Below, piece by piece: positions 32,831-41,146 of a DNA stretch of 64,000 nucleotides (positions within the stretch are counted from its first letter, which is position 1; every line of letters starts with the position of its first letter). The stretch is from NCBI RefSeq assembly GCF_001941845.1, contig NZ_CP018870.1, forward strand, positions 744,001-808,000, given 5' to 3'. The notes beneath the pieces were generated by a model. The model saw only the letters and a list, made by a program, of their open reading frames with translations, searched no databases and was not told where the DNA came from. The translations under genes and the position numbers were made by a program. This stretch comes from Streptomyces sp. TN58 (GTDB lineage: Bacteria; Actinomycetota; Actinomycetes; Streptomycetales; Streptomycetaceae).

Positions 32831-34120
32831 TCAGAACCGTGCGTGCGCGGTGATGTCGGCCTCGAACTCGCCCGTCATCGCCGGGGTCACCGTGGGCCGG
32901 CACTGCCGGACGGCCTCCAGGTAGTCCCGCGTGGTCGCGCCGAGCCGGGCGGTCGCCGCGCCGCGCGCGCCCACCGCCTCCAGGTCCCGTTCGAAGGACA
33001 CCTGCGCCGCGATCCTCGCCGCGTGCTCGATGTCGGCGGGCGTGAACAGTTCGGTCGCCGCGACCAGGGCGCCGAGGTCGACGTCTGCGCGACCCTCCGT
33101 GTAGCGGGCCCATATCGCGGCGCGCGCCCCGGCGTCGGGGGTGCCGATCGGGATGAGGTAGTCGAAGCGCCCCGGGCGCAGGAAGGCCGGGTCGAGGGAG
33201 CGGATGGAGTTGGTGGCGCAGACGAGCAGCCGTTCACCGCCCTCCCGGAAGCCCGGTATCAGCTTGAGCAGTTCGTTGGTGACGCCGTGGATGCCGCCCG
33301 GCTGTGCGGGCTCGGTGCGCACGGGCGCGATCTCCTCCACCTCGTCGATGAAGACGAGTACGCGCTCCAGTTCCGCGATCCGGGCGAAGGCGTCGCGCAG
33401 CGCCGCGGCCAGGTTGCCCTCGTCGGCGAGGCGCGAGGGCAGCAGTTCGACGAAGGGCCAGCCGAGCCGGGAGGCGATGGCCCGCGCGAAGGTGGTCTTG
33501 CCGGTGCCGGGCGGGCCGAAGAGGGTGACGGCGCGTGGCGGCCGCACTCCGTGGGCGGCTGCCCGTTCGGGTTCGGCGAGCGGCAGCACCACGCGACGCT
33601 CGATGAGGTCCTTCTCCTTCTCCATGCCGGCGACCCCGGCCCACAGGCCGGTCGGCAGGAACCGGCCGCCGAGGTCGTCGAGGAGGCCGGCGGCCGGTCC
33701 GTGGAGCGGCTCGGTCTTCTCGAAGTAGGCGACGGCGGGCTGCCGGGTGTAGCCGGCGTTGAGCAGGCCCTCGCCGAGCAGGTCCTCCTCGGGAAGGACA
33801 TAGGCGATGCGGCCGACACGGGCGGCGATGAGCCGCCGTTCCAGCTCGACGAGCAGGGCGCTGGCCAAGCCCCGGCCGCGCCAGCCGGCGGCGATGGCGA
33901 TGCGCATGACCCAGGCGCGCTCGCCGGTGACGCAGGCGAGGGCCGCGCCGATGGGGACGCCCTGGTGGACGGCGACGACGCAGGGCTGCCGGCCGGTCAG
34001 TGCGCTGATGCACTCGGCGAGCGAGAAGACGGACTCCTGGCCGAGTTCGGCCGTGGTGTCGATCAGGTGGACCACCGCGGCGAGATCGCTCTCGCGGTAG
34101 TCGTGGATGAGCCAGTTCAC
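32831..34120 (-). CDS. GNAT acetyltransferase fused to an AAA+ ATPase
   Basis: A 429-residue fusion. Residues 1-140 are a GNAT domain; the acetyl-CoA loop is GWRGRGLASALL (79-90). Residues about 160-400 are a classical AAA domain: Walker A GPPGTGKT (202-209), Walker B LVFIDE (255-260), an ATNSIRSLDPAFLRPGRFD sensor/arginine-finger segment. It resembles the FtsH/Cdc48-type clade rather than MoxR. The GTG at 34120 follows GAGGGG. The two activities joined suggest ATP-driven handling of proteins plus acetylation, but no substrate is known. It is divergent from the glycosyltransferase gene, with the hairpin element C between. Confidence 0.88.
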   Translation of the reverse strand: MNWLIHDYRESDLAAVVHLIDTTAELGQESVFSLAECISALTGRQPCVVAVHQGVPIGAALACVTGERAWVMRIAIAAGWRGRGLASALLVELERRLIAARVGRIAYVLPEEDLLGEGLLNAGYTRQPAVAYFEKTEPLHGPAAGLLDDLGGRFLPTGLWAGVAGMEKEKDLIERRVVLPLAEPERAAAHGVRPPRAVTLFGPPGTGKTTFARAIASRLGWPFVELLPSRLADEGNLAAALRDAFARIAELERVLVFIDEVEEIAPVRTEPAQPGGIHGVTNELLKLIPGFREGGERLLVCATNSIRSLDPAFLRPGRFDYLIPIGTPDAGARAAIWARYTEGRADVDLGALVAATELFTPADIEHAARIAAQVSFERDLEAVGARGAATARLGATTRDYLEAVRQCRPTVTPAMTGEFEADITAHARF

Positions 34121-34160
34121 CGGGTACCGCCCCTCGTTCGTGCTCCTTGCGGCCAAGGCC

Positions 34161-34326
34161 AGGGTCTGTATCGAGTTGCCTCGTGGAGCAAGGAGCGGCG
34201 TTCGGTGCGTGCCCTCGGCGTGCGGGACGAATGCCCTCGTAGCGGAGCTACTAGGACATTCGGCTCGTGCGCCGAGGGTGCGTTGCCGAACGCCGCGACG
34301 CCGCGGGGCAACTCGATACGGACCCT
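34161..34326. mobile_element. Long-hairpin intergenic element, copy C (near-perfect 166-base palindrome)
   Basis: Both halves pair over almost their whole length. The outer 20 bp match with one mismatch (AGGGTCTGTATCGAGTTGCC at 34161-34180 against 34307-34326). Inner paired blocks are GCGGCGTTCGG, CCCTCGGCG and CCTCGTAGC, and the apex is GTAGC-GGA-GCTAC. It sits between two divergent genes, so it is not a shared terminator. It carries a GCAAGGAGCGG segment at 34188 that resembles the GCAAGGCGGAGG of copies A and B. Confidence 0.75.
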
Positions 34327-34398
34327 AGGGGCGGGCGGCCCCGGCGATCCCGCTCCGCGGTGCACAACAGGCGGTCCGGAAACCCTCCGTGGCGTCCA

Positions 34399-34404
34399 TA
34401 GACT
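34399..34404 (+). promoter_or_regulatory. -10 box candidate for the glycosyltransferase gene
   Basis: TAGACT would start transcription near 34411, 38 bases before the ATG at 34449. This argues against the upstream in-frame GTG at 34389. Confidence 0.35.
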
Positions 34405-34448
34405 GGTGCCTTCCGCCCGAACGCCAGAGCGAGGATGCCAGCATTTTC

Positions 34449-35930
34449 ATGCGTTGCCACATACCCGCGGCCCGACGCGGGCTCCTCCTCTGCCTGATCC
34501 CCTTCCTCTGGACCCTGGCGTTCGGCCTGTGGGGGCTCTCCCGGCAGGACAGCGTGTGGCGGGACGAGGCGGCGACCTGGCAGGTGGCCGGCCGGCCGGC
34601 GGGTGAGATCTGGCGGATGCTAGGGAACGTCGACGCCGTCCACGGCCTCTACTACCTGCTGATGCACGGCCTCTTCGAGGTCTTCGGTGCGAGTACGACG
34701 ACCCTGCGGCTGCCGTCCGTGCTGGCGATCGCGGCCGCCGCGGTGTGCGTGGCGGTGATCGGGCGGCGGCTGGCCGGCTTCTGGGCGGGGCTGGGGGGCG
34801 GTCTGGCGCTCGGGCTGCTGCCCGCGGTGCAGTTCTACCTCCAGGAGGGCAGGCCCTACGCGCTGGTCGCGGCGGGCGCCGGGCTGTCGGCCCTGCTGCT
34901 GGTGTCGCTCCTCGACGACCGGCCCGGACGGCCCGGCCGGCCCGACGGCCCCGGCCGCCGCGCGTGGCCGCGCTGGACGGCGTACGCGGTGGTCGTGCTG
35001 GTGTGCGCGCTGCTGAACTGGCTGTCGCTGCTGGTGCTGCCCGCGCACGCGGCGACGCTGTGGTGGGTGCGGGCGCGGCGCGGCGTGTGGCTGCGCTGGG
35101 CGGCGTACGGCTCGGCGGCGGTCGCCGGTGCGCTGCCGCTGGTGCTGTTCAGCCGGGGCCAGTCCGACCAGGTGTCCTGGATCCCGCCGCTGACCTGGCA
35201 CATGATGATCGGCCCGGGGATCCTGCTGGCGGTCGGCGCGCTCGGGGCGTGGGCGGACGGGCCGGACCGGTCGCGGGTTTCGGCGGCGGCGGTGGGGCTG
35301 CCGCTGCTGGCGGTGCCTCAGCTCGGCCTGGCGGGGCTGTCGGTGGTCCAGCCGCTGTTCCTGGACCGGTACGTGCTGTTCTCCATGGTGGGGCTCGCGC
35401 TGCTGATCGGTGCGGCTCTGGGGGCGGCCGTACGGGCCTGCGCGCCCCGGTTCCCGCGGGCGTCGGCCGTGCTGGTGCCGGGGGTGGTCGGGGTCTCGGT
35501 GCTGGCGCTGCTGCCGGTGGAGCTGGGCAAGCGGGCCCCGGCCAGCCGGGTCGACGACGTGCTGGCGGTGGCGGGCGAGGTGGCCCGGCTGAAGCGGGAC
35601 GGGGACGCCGTGCTGTTCGTGCCGGCGGCGCGGCGGGACACGGCACTGGTCTCCCCGCACGCCTTCACGGGTCTGGCGGACGTGGCGCTGGCCGAGAGCC
35701 CGCTGGCGTCGGCCACCCTCAAGGGCGAGGAGGCGCGGCCGGACCGGATCCGGGAGGCGCTGCTGGAGCGGCGGCGGGTGCTGCTGGTGACGGACTCGGC
35801 GAAGGTCGCGAAGGCCCCGTCGGCGGAGCGGGACAAGGCGAAGGCCGCCGTGCTGCGGGAGCGGTTCACGGCGGTGGAGGACCGCCAGGTACGGGGCCGC
35901 AGGGTGACGGTGTACGAGCGCCGCGACTGA
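34449..35930 (+). CDS. Glycosyltransferase family 39-like membrane protein
   Basis: A 493-residue protein with about ten helices. The first outside loop has VWRDEAATW, the Asp-Glu pair typical of PMT/ArnT-type (GT39/GT83) enzymes that use a polyprenyl-phosphate sugar. LQEGRPYALVAAGAGL in the next loop is common in actinobacterial members. The C-terminal outer domain (about 370-490) is soluble. It probably adds mannose or a similar sugar to exported proteins or glycolipids. The ATG at 34449 is used, based on the upstream -10 box. Confidence 0.82.
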   Translation: MRCHIPAARRGLLLCLIPFLWTLAFGLWGLSRQDSVWRDEAATWQVAGRPAGEIWRMLGNVDAVHGLYYLLMHGLFEVFGASTTTLRLPSVLAIAAAAVCVAVIGRRLAGFWAGLGGGLALGLLPAVQFYLQEGRPYALVAAGAGLSALLLVSLLDDRPGRPGRPDGPGRRAWPRWTAYAVVVLVCALLNWLSLLVLPAHAATLWWVRARRGVWLRWAAYGSAAVAGALPLVLFSRGQSDQVSWIPPLTWHMMIGPGILLAVGALGAWADGPDRSRVSAAAVGLPLLAVPQLGLAGLSVVQPLFLDRYVLFSMVGLALLIGAALGAAVRACAPRFPRASAVLVPGVVGVSVLALLPVELGKRAPASRVDDVLAVAGEVARLKRDGDAVLFVPAARRDTALVSPHAFTGLADVALAESPLASATLKGEEARPDRIREALLERRRVLLVTDSAKVAKAPSAERDKAKAAVLRERFTAVEDRQVRGRRVTVYERRD

Positions 35931-36008
35931 TCCCGCGGCGGTGCGGGCCGCGGGCGTCTCGTCCGGGGCTGGGCGGTTCGCTGCCGTCTCGTCCGATCAT
36001 GGCCCGGA

Positions 36009-36051
36009 TTCCACAGGGCCTTCACGGGATTCACAGGAGATTCATACGGAA
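36009..36051 (+). promoter_or_regulatory. Direct repeats resembling a PhoP (PHO) box
   Basis: TTCCACAGGGC, TTCACGGGA, TTCACAGGAGA and TTCATACGGAA follow each other at about 9-12 base intervals. Streptomyces PHO boxes are 11-base direct repeats with a GTTCACC-like core. The array ends about 40 bases before the protease start at 36094, and a TAGGTT box follows at 36068. Confidence 0.4.
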
Positions 36052-36093
36052 CTCCGCCCTCCGGTCATAGGTTCGGGGGGCAGGGTGGCATTC

Positions 36094-36870
36094 ATGATCC
36101 TCGACGTGCTCCCCCGAACGGCCCGGCGCTCCCGTGCGCGGCGGGCATCACGGATCCTGCTCTCGCTGACCGCGATGGCCGCCCTGATCGGCGTGGACCT
36201 CCCGGACGGCGCCTCCGGCCCACCGCTCGGCGTCACGGCGTGGGCACAACCCGGCGCCGAGGCCGACCGGGTGGGCGCGCTCTTCGCGAACGGCCTGGAC
36301 GGCGGGCACTCATGCACCGCCGCGGTGGTGCGCAGCGCCGACCGCGACGTGATCGCCACGGCGGCGCACTGCCTGGCGAAGACGGGCAACGCCGTCTTCG
36401 CCCCGGGATACCGGGACGGAGAGACCCCGTACGGCCTGTGGCGGATCACCGGCGTGTTCGTGGCTCCGGAGTGGACCGCGGGCCAGGACCCGGACGCCGA
36501 CATCGCCTTCGCGACGGTGGCCCCGGTGGACGCCGGGCGGAACCGCCGGATCGAGGACCTGGTGGGCGGCTACCCGATCGCCCCCGAGCAGGCCCCCCGG
36601 GCTCGGGCGACGGTCATCGGCTACCCGAGCACGATGGAGGCCCCGCTGCGCTGCGCCAACCGTACCGGCCTGCACTCCCCGACCCAGCGCCGCATCGCCT
36701 GCCCCGATCTCAGCGGCGGCACCAGTGGCAGCCCCTGGCTGGTGGACGGCGCACTGGCCGGGGTGCTCGGAGGGTTCGAGGGCGGTGGGACCGTACCGGA
36801 GATCTCGTACAGCGCGGTGATGGGCGGCCGGGCGCTGGAGCTGTACCGGGCGGCCGCCGCCGTCGGCTGA
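36094..36870 (+). CDS. Secreted trypsin-like serine protease
   Basis: A 258-residue exported protein. The Arg-rich N-terminus and hydrophobic stretch (about 20-45) form a signal peptide, ending in an AWAQPG site. The catalytic triad is visible: His in TAAHC, Asp in DPDADIAF, Ser in GGTSGSPW. Cys pairs (HSC/AHC and RCANRT/IACPD) could form the usual disulfides. It is a compact member of the S1 family with a V8/Glu-protease-like layout. The ATG at 36094 follows a G-rich site; GTG at 36085 is possible. A PHO-like repeat lies upstream. Confidence 0.88.
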   Translation: MILDVLPRTARRSRARRASRILLSLTAMAALIGVDLPDGASGPPLGVTAWAQPGAEADRVGALFANGLDGGHSCTAAVVRSADRDVIATAAHCLAKTGNAVFAPGYRDGETPYGLWRITGVFVAPEWTAGQDPDADIAFATVAPVDAGRNRRIEDLVGGYPIAPEQAPRARATVIGYPSTMEAPLRCANRTGLHSPTQRRIACPDLSGGTSGSPWLVDGALAGVLGGFEGGGTVPEISYSAVMGGRALELYRAAAAVG

Positions 36871-36907
36871 CGGACGGCGGGGGCCGTGTGGGGTGGCCGT
36901 CGGGACC

Positions 36908-38116
36908 TCAGGAGCGGGCGGCCGGGATGCGTTCCGCCTCGGGCGCGGAGGGCTGGGCGGGCAGCCGGCCGAGCGTCGCCGGGTACGGCGTGCCGGAGCG
37001 GATGTCCTGCACTCCGCGTCGCAGGCTGTCGCGCAGCCGGCGGCCCAGCGGGCGTTCGACGAGGCGGTGGACGAGCCAGGCGAGGGCGACCATCGCGGCG
37101 GTCACGCCGAGGGCCAGCGGGACGGGCGGGACGTCGCCGCGGAAGTGGTGGATGGCGGTCATCCCGGCCATCATGTGGATCAGGTAGAGCGGGTAGGTGA
37201 CCGCTCCGGCGTGCGGGAGCCAGCGCCACCGGACGCCGTCGAGGGCGCCGAGGGCGATGGCCGCCATGACGGCGAAGCCGAGGGCGATGATCACGTGGGC
37301 GGGCCAGGCGGGCGTCTGCTGGGCGGCGCTGCGGCCCAGGCTGGAGATCATGCGGGCGTGCACGTGGTGCTGCGCGAGGAGGAACTGCACGCCGACGACG
37401 GCCCACAGCACGGCGTTCGGCCGGAAGCGGCGCATCAGGTGGAAGGCGATGCCGGCGATGAAGTACGGGGACGCCGACGACACCGCGAAGAAGGACAGCA
37501 GGCCGCTGTCGGCGGTCGGTGCCACGACGCCGGCGAGGGTCCAGGCCCCGCAGAAGAGGACGCAGTTGCGGTACGTCACACCGCGCATGACGACCAGCGC
37601 GAACAGCACGTAGAACTTGAGCTCGACGAAGAGGGTCCAGTACGCGTCGTCGACGTGCGGGACCCCGATACCGGCCTGGAGCATCGACAGGTTCACCACG
37701 ACGTCACTGAACGACGCGACCTCGCGCACCTCGGGCCAGTTGAACAGCACGAGCGAGGTGAAGACCACGGCCGCCCAGTAGGCGGGAAAGAGCCGGGAGA
37801 CCCGGGAGACCGCGAAGTCGCCGACGGTGCGGCCCCAGGCGCTCATGCAGATCACGAAGCCGCTGACCAGGAAGAAGATCTCGACGCCGAGCCAGCCGTA
37901 GACGGCCACCGCGTGCGCGGCCGGGAAGACGTCCTTGGCCGGCTCGCCCCAGGCGCTGTCGAGGGCGGCGTAGTGGTAGAAGAGGACGGAGAACGCGGCG
38001 AGGACCCGGACGGCGTCGAGGGCGGCGAGGCGCGGAGAGGGTCCTCCGGCGCGCGTGGCGCCGCCCCTCGGATGGCCGCCCGTTGCCGGTATGCCGGCCT
38101 TTCCACCTGCGCTCAT
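36908..38116 (-). CDS. Membrane acyltransferase, OafA/acyltransferase-3 family
   Basis: A 402-residue protein with ten helices. RLAALDAVRVLAAFSVLFYHYA at the start carries the catalytic His, and GWLGVEIFFLVSGFVI is the conserved second helix of the acyltransferase-3 family. YPLYLIHMMAGM near the end is also typical. The family O-acetylates or O-acylates sugars at the cell surface. It has no clear partner nearby; the neighbours are a secreted protease (convergent) and a NUDIX gene upstream. Confidence 0.87.
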   Translation of the reverse strand: MSAGGKAGIPATGGHPRGGATRAGGPSPRLAALDAVRVLAAFSVLFYHYAALDSAWGEPAKDVFPAAHAVAVYGWLGVEIFFLVSGFVICMSAWGRTVGDFAVSRVSRLFPAYWAAVVFTSLVLFNWPEVREVASFSDVVVNLSMLQAGIGVPHVDDAYWTLFVELKFYVLFALVVMRGVTYRNCVLFCGAWTLAGVVAPTADSGLLSFFAVSSASPYFIAGIAFHLMRRFRPNAVLWAVVGVQFLLAQHHVHARMISSLGRSAAQQTPAWPAHVIIALGFAVMAAIALGALDGVRWRWLPHAGAVTYPLYLIHMMAGMTAIHHFRGDVPPVPLALGVTAAMVALAWLVHRLVERPLGRRLRDSLRRGVQDIRSGTPYPATLGRLPAQPSAPEAERIPAARS

Positions 38117-38200
38117 CGCTCGACCCCGTGCGTGTGTGACGGTGACGGTCCCGGTCGGACCCGTCGGATCTGCGGAACCTTACAGCGCACCCGTGGCGGA

Positions 38201-38728
38201 TCAGGCCGACGCCCGCCCTGCCCCGGGGGACGCGGCCTGCGCCGTGCCGGCGATCGCGGCGGGGACCTCGAACCAGGTGGGTTCGTCGCGCAGGGCCCGA
38301 TGGATGCGGTCCAGGGCGAAGGGCTCCAGCGGCGGCAGGGCGTCCACCCCGAACCAGGCCACTTCGAGGGACTCGTGGTCGTTGGCCCGCGCCTCACCGC
38401 CGGTGGCCCGGCATCGGAAGGTGATGTCCTGGAACTGGCAGACGTCCCCGTTGGGGTAGGTGATCGGCTCCAGCATCTGGACGAGGACCACGCGCTCCGG
38501 CACGCAGTGCACGGCCGTCTCCTCGTACACCTCGCGCACGGCGGTCTCCGCCGGCTGCTCGCCCGGCTCGGCGATGCCGCCGACCACGGACCACCGCCCG
38601 GTGTCGGTGCGCCGGCCGAGCAGCACCCTGCCGCGGTCGTCGAGCACGATGGCCGTGACCCCGGGCAGCAGGAGCAGCTGGTGCCCGGCGGATTCGCGGA
38701 TCCGCCGGATGAAATCGGGTGTGGTCAT
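38201..38728 (-). CDS. NUDIX hydrolase
   Basis: A 175-residue protein. The Nudix box is GIAEPGEQPAETAVREVYEE followed by TA, preceded by RRTDTGRWSVVGG as in MutT-like and ADP-ribose/nucleotide-sugar hydrolases. It begins FIRRIRESAGHQLLLLPGVTAIV, a common start in actinobacterial NUDIX proteins. Substrate cannot be told. It is 34 bases from the stop of lnt, so the order lnt then nudix may be one transcript. Confidence 0.88.
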   Translation of the reverse strand: MTTPDFIRRIRESAGHQLLLLPGVTAIVLDDRGRVLLGRRTDTGRWSVVGGIAEPGEQPAETAVREVYEETAVHCVPERVVLVQMLEPITYPNGDVCQFQDITFRCRATGGEARANDHESLEVAWFGVDALPPLEPFALDRIHRALRDEPTWFEVPAAIAGTAQAASPGAGRASA

Positions 38729-38762
38729 CCTCCGACCCTACGAGACGGTGCCCGGGCCCGGA

Positions 38763-40403
38763 TCAGGCGGTGCGGCGGGCGCGGATCCGGCGGGCGGCGA
38801 GGACGCCGAACCCGCCCGCGGCGAGCAGCAGCAGGGCGTACTCGGGGAGCGGTCCGAGGACGGTGGCCGGGGTACGGCCGGAGCGCAGCGGGATCTCGGC
38901 GACGAGGGCGTCCGCGGTGAACATCTCCGTCTGCGACACGATCCGGCCGTCGGGGCGGATGACGGCGCTCACCCCGCTGGTGACGGGCACGAGGACGGTA
39001 CGGCTGTGCTCGACCGCGCGGACCCGGTCCATGGCGAGCTGCTGGTAGGTCATCTGGGTGCGGCCGAAGGTGGCGTTGTTGCTGGGCACGGCGATCACCT
39101 GGGCGCCGTCCTGGACGGTCGAGCGGACGGCGTCGTCGAAGGCGGCCTCGAAACAGGTGACCATGCCGACGCCGCTGCCGGCCATGTCGAAGACGCCGGG
39201 GTCCCTGCCGGGGCCGAAGTCGCGGCGGACCCGGTCCACGTCGGAGCTGAAGAGCCGGACGAAGGAGCGCATCGGGATGCGCTCGCCGAAGGGCTGGATC
39301 TTCCGCTTGTCGTAGTTCTCGGTGGGTCCCTCGACGGGGTCCCAGAGGATCATCGTGTTGCGCAGCGGGCCCGTCTCCGGGGCGACGACCGCGCCGATCG
39401 CGACGGGTACGCCGATGGCCTTGACCGCCTCGTCGATGACGGCGCGGGCGTCGGGTTCGGCGTACGGGTCGAGGTCGGAGGAGTTCTCGGGCCAGACGAC
39501 GAAGTCGGGCTTGGGGGTCTTGCCGGCCTTGACGTCCTGGGCGAGCTGGATGGTGCGCTTGGCGTGGTTGTCGAGGACGGCGCGGCGCTGGGAGTTGAAG
39601 TCGAGGCCGAGGCGGGGCACGTTGCCCTGGATGACGGCGGCGACGACGGTGCCGTCCTCGGCGGCGTCGGAGACCAGCGGGCGGGCGGCGAGGGCGGCCC
39701 CGATCGGGGCGGCGACGGTGAGGGCGGTCAGCGCGGCGGTGGTGCGGGCGGGGTGGCGGCGGGCGGTGCGCACGGCCTCGTACAGGCCGAATCCGCAGAG
39801 GGCCACGCCGAAGGAGAGCAGCGGTGTGCCGCCGAGGGCGGCGAGCGGGGTGAAGACGCCGTCGGCCTGTCCGAAGGCGAGCTTGCCCCAGGGGAACCCG
39901 CCGAAGGGGGCCCGGGCGCGCAGGGCCTCGCCGGCGACCCAGACGGCGGCGGCGAACACCGGCCAGGCCGGGAGGCGGCTCACGAGGGCGATGCCGAGGC
40001 CGGTGAGGCCGATGAAGAGGGCTTCGAGGGAGGCCAGAGCCAGCCAGGGCACCGGGCCGACCTCCTCACCGGTCCACACCAGCAGCGGCAGCAGGTAGCC
40101 GAGCCCCGCGAGGGTGGCGAGCCCGAAACCCGCCCGCGGACGGCGCCCGTGCAGGCAGCCTGCGAGCAGGGCGAGGGCGAGCGGGGCCAGCCACCACAGG
40201 GGGCGGGGCGGGAAGCTGAGGTAGAGCAGCACGCCGGACAGTGCGGCCAGTACGCACCTGACCAGGAGCGTTCCGCGCCGCCGCGGCGGCGCGGCCGGGC
40301 CGTCGGGGGGCGTCACGGAGGGCGTCCTGGGCTCGGCCGGGCGGTCGGCGGGCCGCGGGGGCTCGCCGCTTCCGGCGGCCTGGCGCGTCACACTGCTGCT
40401 CAT
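38763..40403 (-). CDS. lnt: Apolipoprotein N-acyltransferase
   Basis: A 546-residue enzyme. Eight helices in residues 40-230 precede a carbon-nitrogen hydrolase domain (about 245-500). The Glu-Lys-Cys triad is complete: Glu in VVWPENSS, Lys in NYDKRKIQPFGER, Cys in MVTCFEAAF. It N-acylates the lipid-modified Cys of lipoproteins at the outer face of the membrane. Lipoproteins in this window (modA, 62637) are possible substrates. Streptomycetes have more than one Lnt; which one this is cannot be told. Start at ATG 40403. Confidence 0.92.
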   Translation of the reverse strand: MSSSVTRQAAGSGEPPRPADRPAEPRTPSVTPPDGPAAPPRRRGTLLVRCVLAALSGVLLYLSFPPRPLWWLAPLALALLAGCLHGRRPRAGFGLATLAGLGYLLPLLVWTGEEVGPVPWLALASLEALFIGLTGLGIALVSRLPAWPVFAAAVWVAGEALRARAPFGGFPWGKLAFGQADGVFTPLAALGGTPLLSFGVALCGFGLYEAVRTARRHPARTTAALTALTVAAPIGAALAARPLVSDAAEDGTVVAAVIQGNVPRLGLDFNSQRRAVLDNHAKRTIQLAQDVKAGKTPKPDFVVWPENSSDLDPYAEPDARAVIDEAVKAIGVPVAIGAVVAPETGPLRNTMILWDPVEGPTENYDKRKIQPFGERIPMRSFVRLFSSDVDRVRRDFGPGRDPGVFDMAGSGVGMVTCFEAAFDDAVRSTVQDGAQVIAVPSNNATFGRTQMTYQQLAMDRVRAVEHSRTVLVPVTSGVSAVIRPDGRIVSQTEMFTADALVAEIPLRSGRTPATVLGPLPEYALLLLAAGGFGVLAARRIRARRTA

Positions 40404-40524
40404 CTGGCGGAGTGTACGTCCCCTCGCCCTCGGATCCCGTAAGCGCCTCGGCCCCGGCGGCGCCCGCAAGCGGAGGGGCGGGGCTCAGGGGGCGAGGCTC
40501 CGCTGCGCGCTCAGCGGGCGCTGC

Positions 40525-41040
40525 TCAGCGGGCGAGGGAGCGCAGGTGGGCGCGGATGACGCGGACCGCGTCCGCGGCGTCGTCGACGGTCACCGTGAAG
40601 AGCTTGCCGTCGTCCAGTGTCAGCTCGAAGCCCTCGCCGCGCCGCACGATCACGGCGGTGCCCTTCTCGGGGCGCCAGCGGTAGCCCCAGCCGCCCCAGT
40701 GCTGCGGGGTGATCCGGGGGAGGAACTGGACCGAGGCCACCTCGGCGAGCGCGATCCTGCGCCGTGGGAACCCGACGTGTCCGCAGCGCACCAGCAGGGC
40801 CTCCGGGTCGATGGTGACGGAGACGTGCACGAAGGCGACCGTGCCGTAGACCATGAGCAGTCCGGCGGCGAGACAGCCGGTCACGGCCATGAGGAGCGGG
40901 ACGAAGCCGGAGGACCAGGCGTTGTCGACGGCGAGCTCGACCCCGAGCGCCACGCAGGCCGCGCCGGCCACCGCGAGCAGCCACTGCATGGGGTTGGAGG
41001 CCCGGCCCGTCCAGAGCGGACCAGGGGGGTGACCCGTCAT
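40525..41040 (-). CDS. Two-helix membrane protein with PH-like domain
   Basis: A 171-residue protein. Two helices (about 18-35 and 45-70) are followed by a bacterial PH-like domain (about 75-170) with SVTIDPEALLVRCGHVGFPRRRI and FTVTVDDAADAVRVI. Such proteins are widespread in actinobacteria and unassigned. The ATG at 41040 is used; no clear ribosome site is seen. A second frame at 40511-41062 in the other register is an artefact of GC bias. Confidence 0.75.
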   Translation of the reverse strand: MTGHPPGPLWTGRASNPMQWLLAVAGAACVALGVELAVDNAWSSGFVPLLMAVTGCLAAGLLMVYGTVAFVHVSVTIDPEALLVRCGHVGFPRRRIALAEVASVQFLPRITPQHWGGWGYRWRPEKGTAVIVRRGEGFELTLDDGKLFTVTVDDAADAVRVIRAHLRSLAR

Positions 41041-41146
41041 ACGTAGCAGCGTACCCACGCATCGCCCCGGCACCACCGGCGCGCGCCCGGTCGGCCCACA
41101 GCGCGCCGCGCCGCCCCTGTGCTCCCCTCCCCTCCCCGGAGGTGCG

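Noticed and set aside
34389..34391. GTG start for the GT39-like protein
   Set aside because: A -10 box at 34399 would put the transcript start after it; the added residues are not membrane-like.
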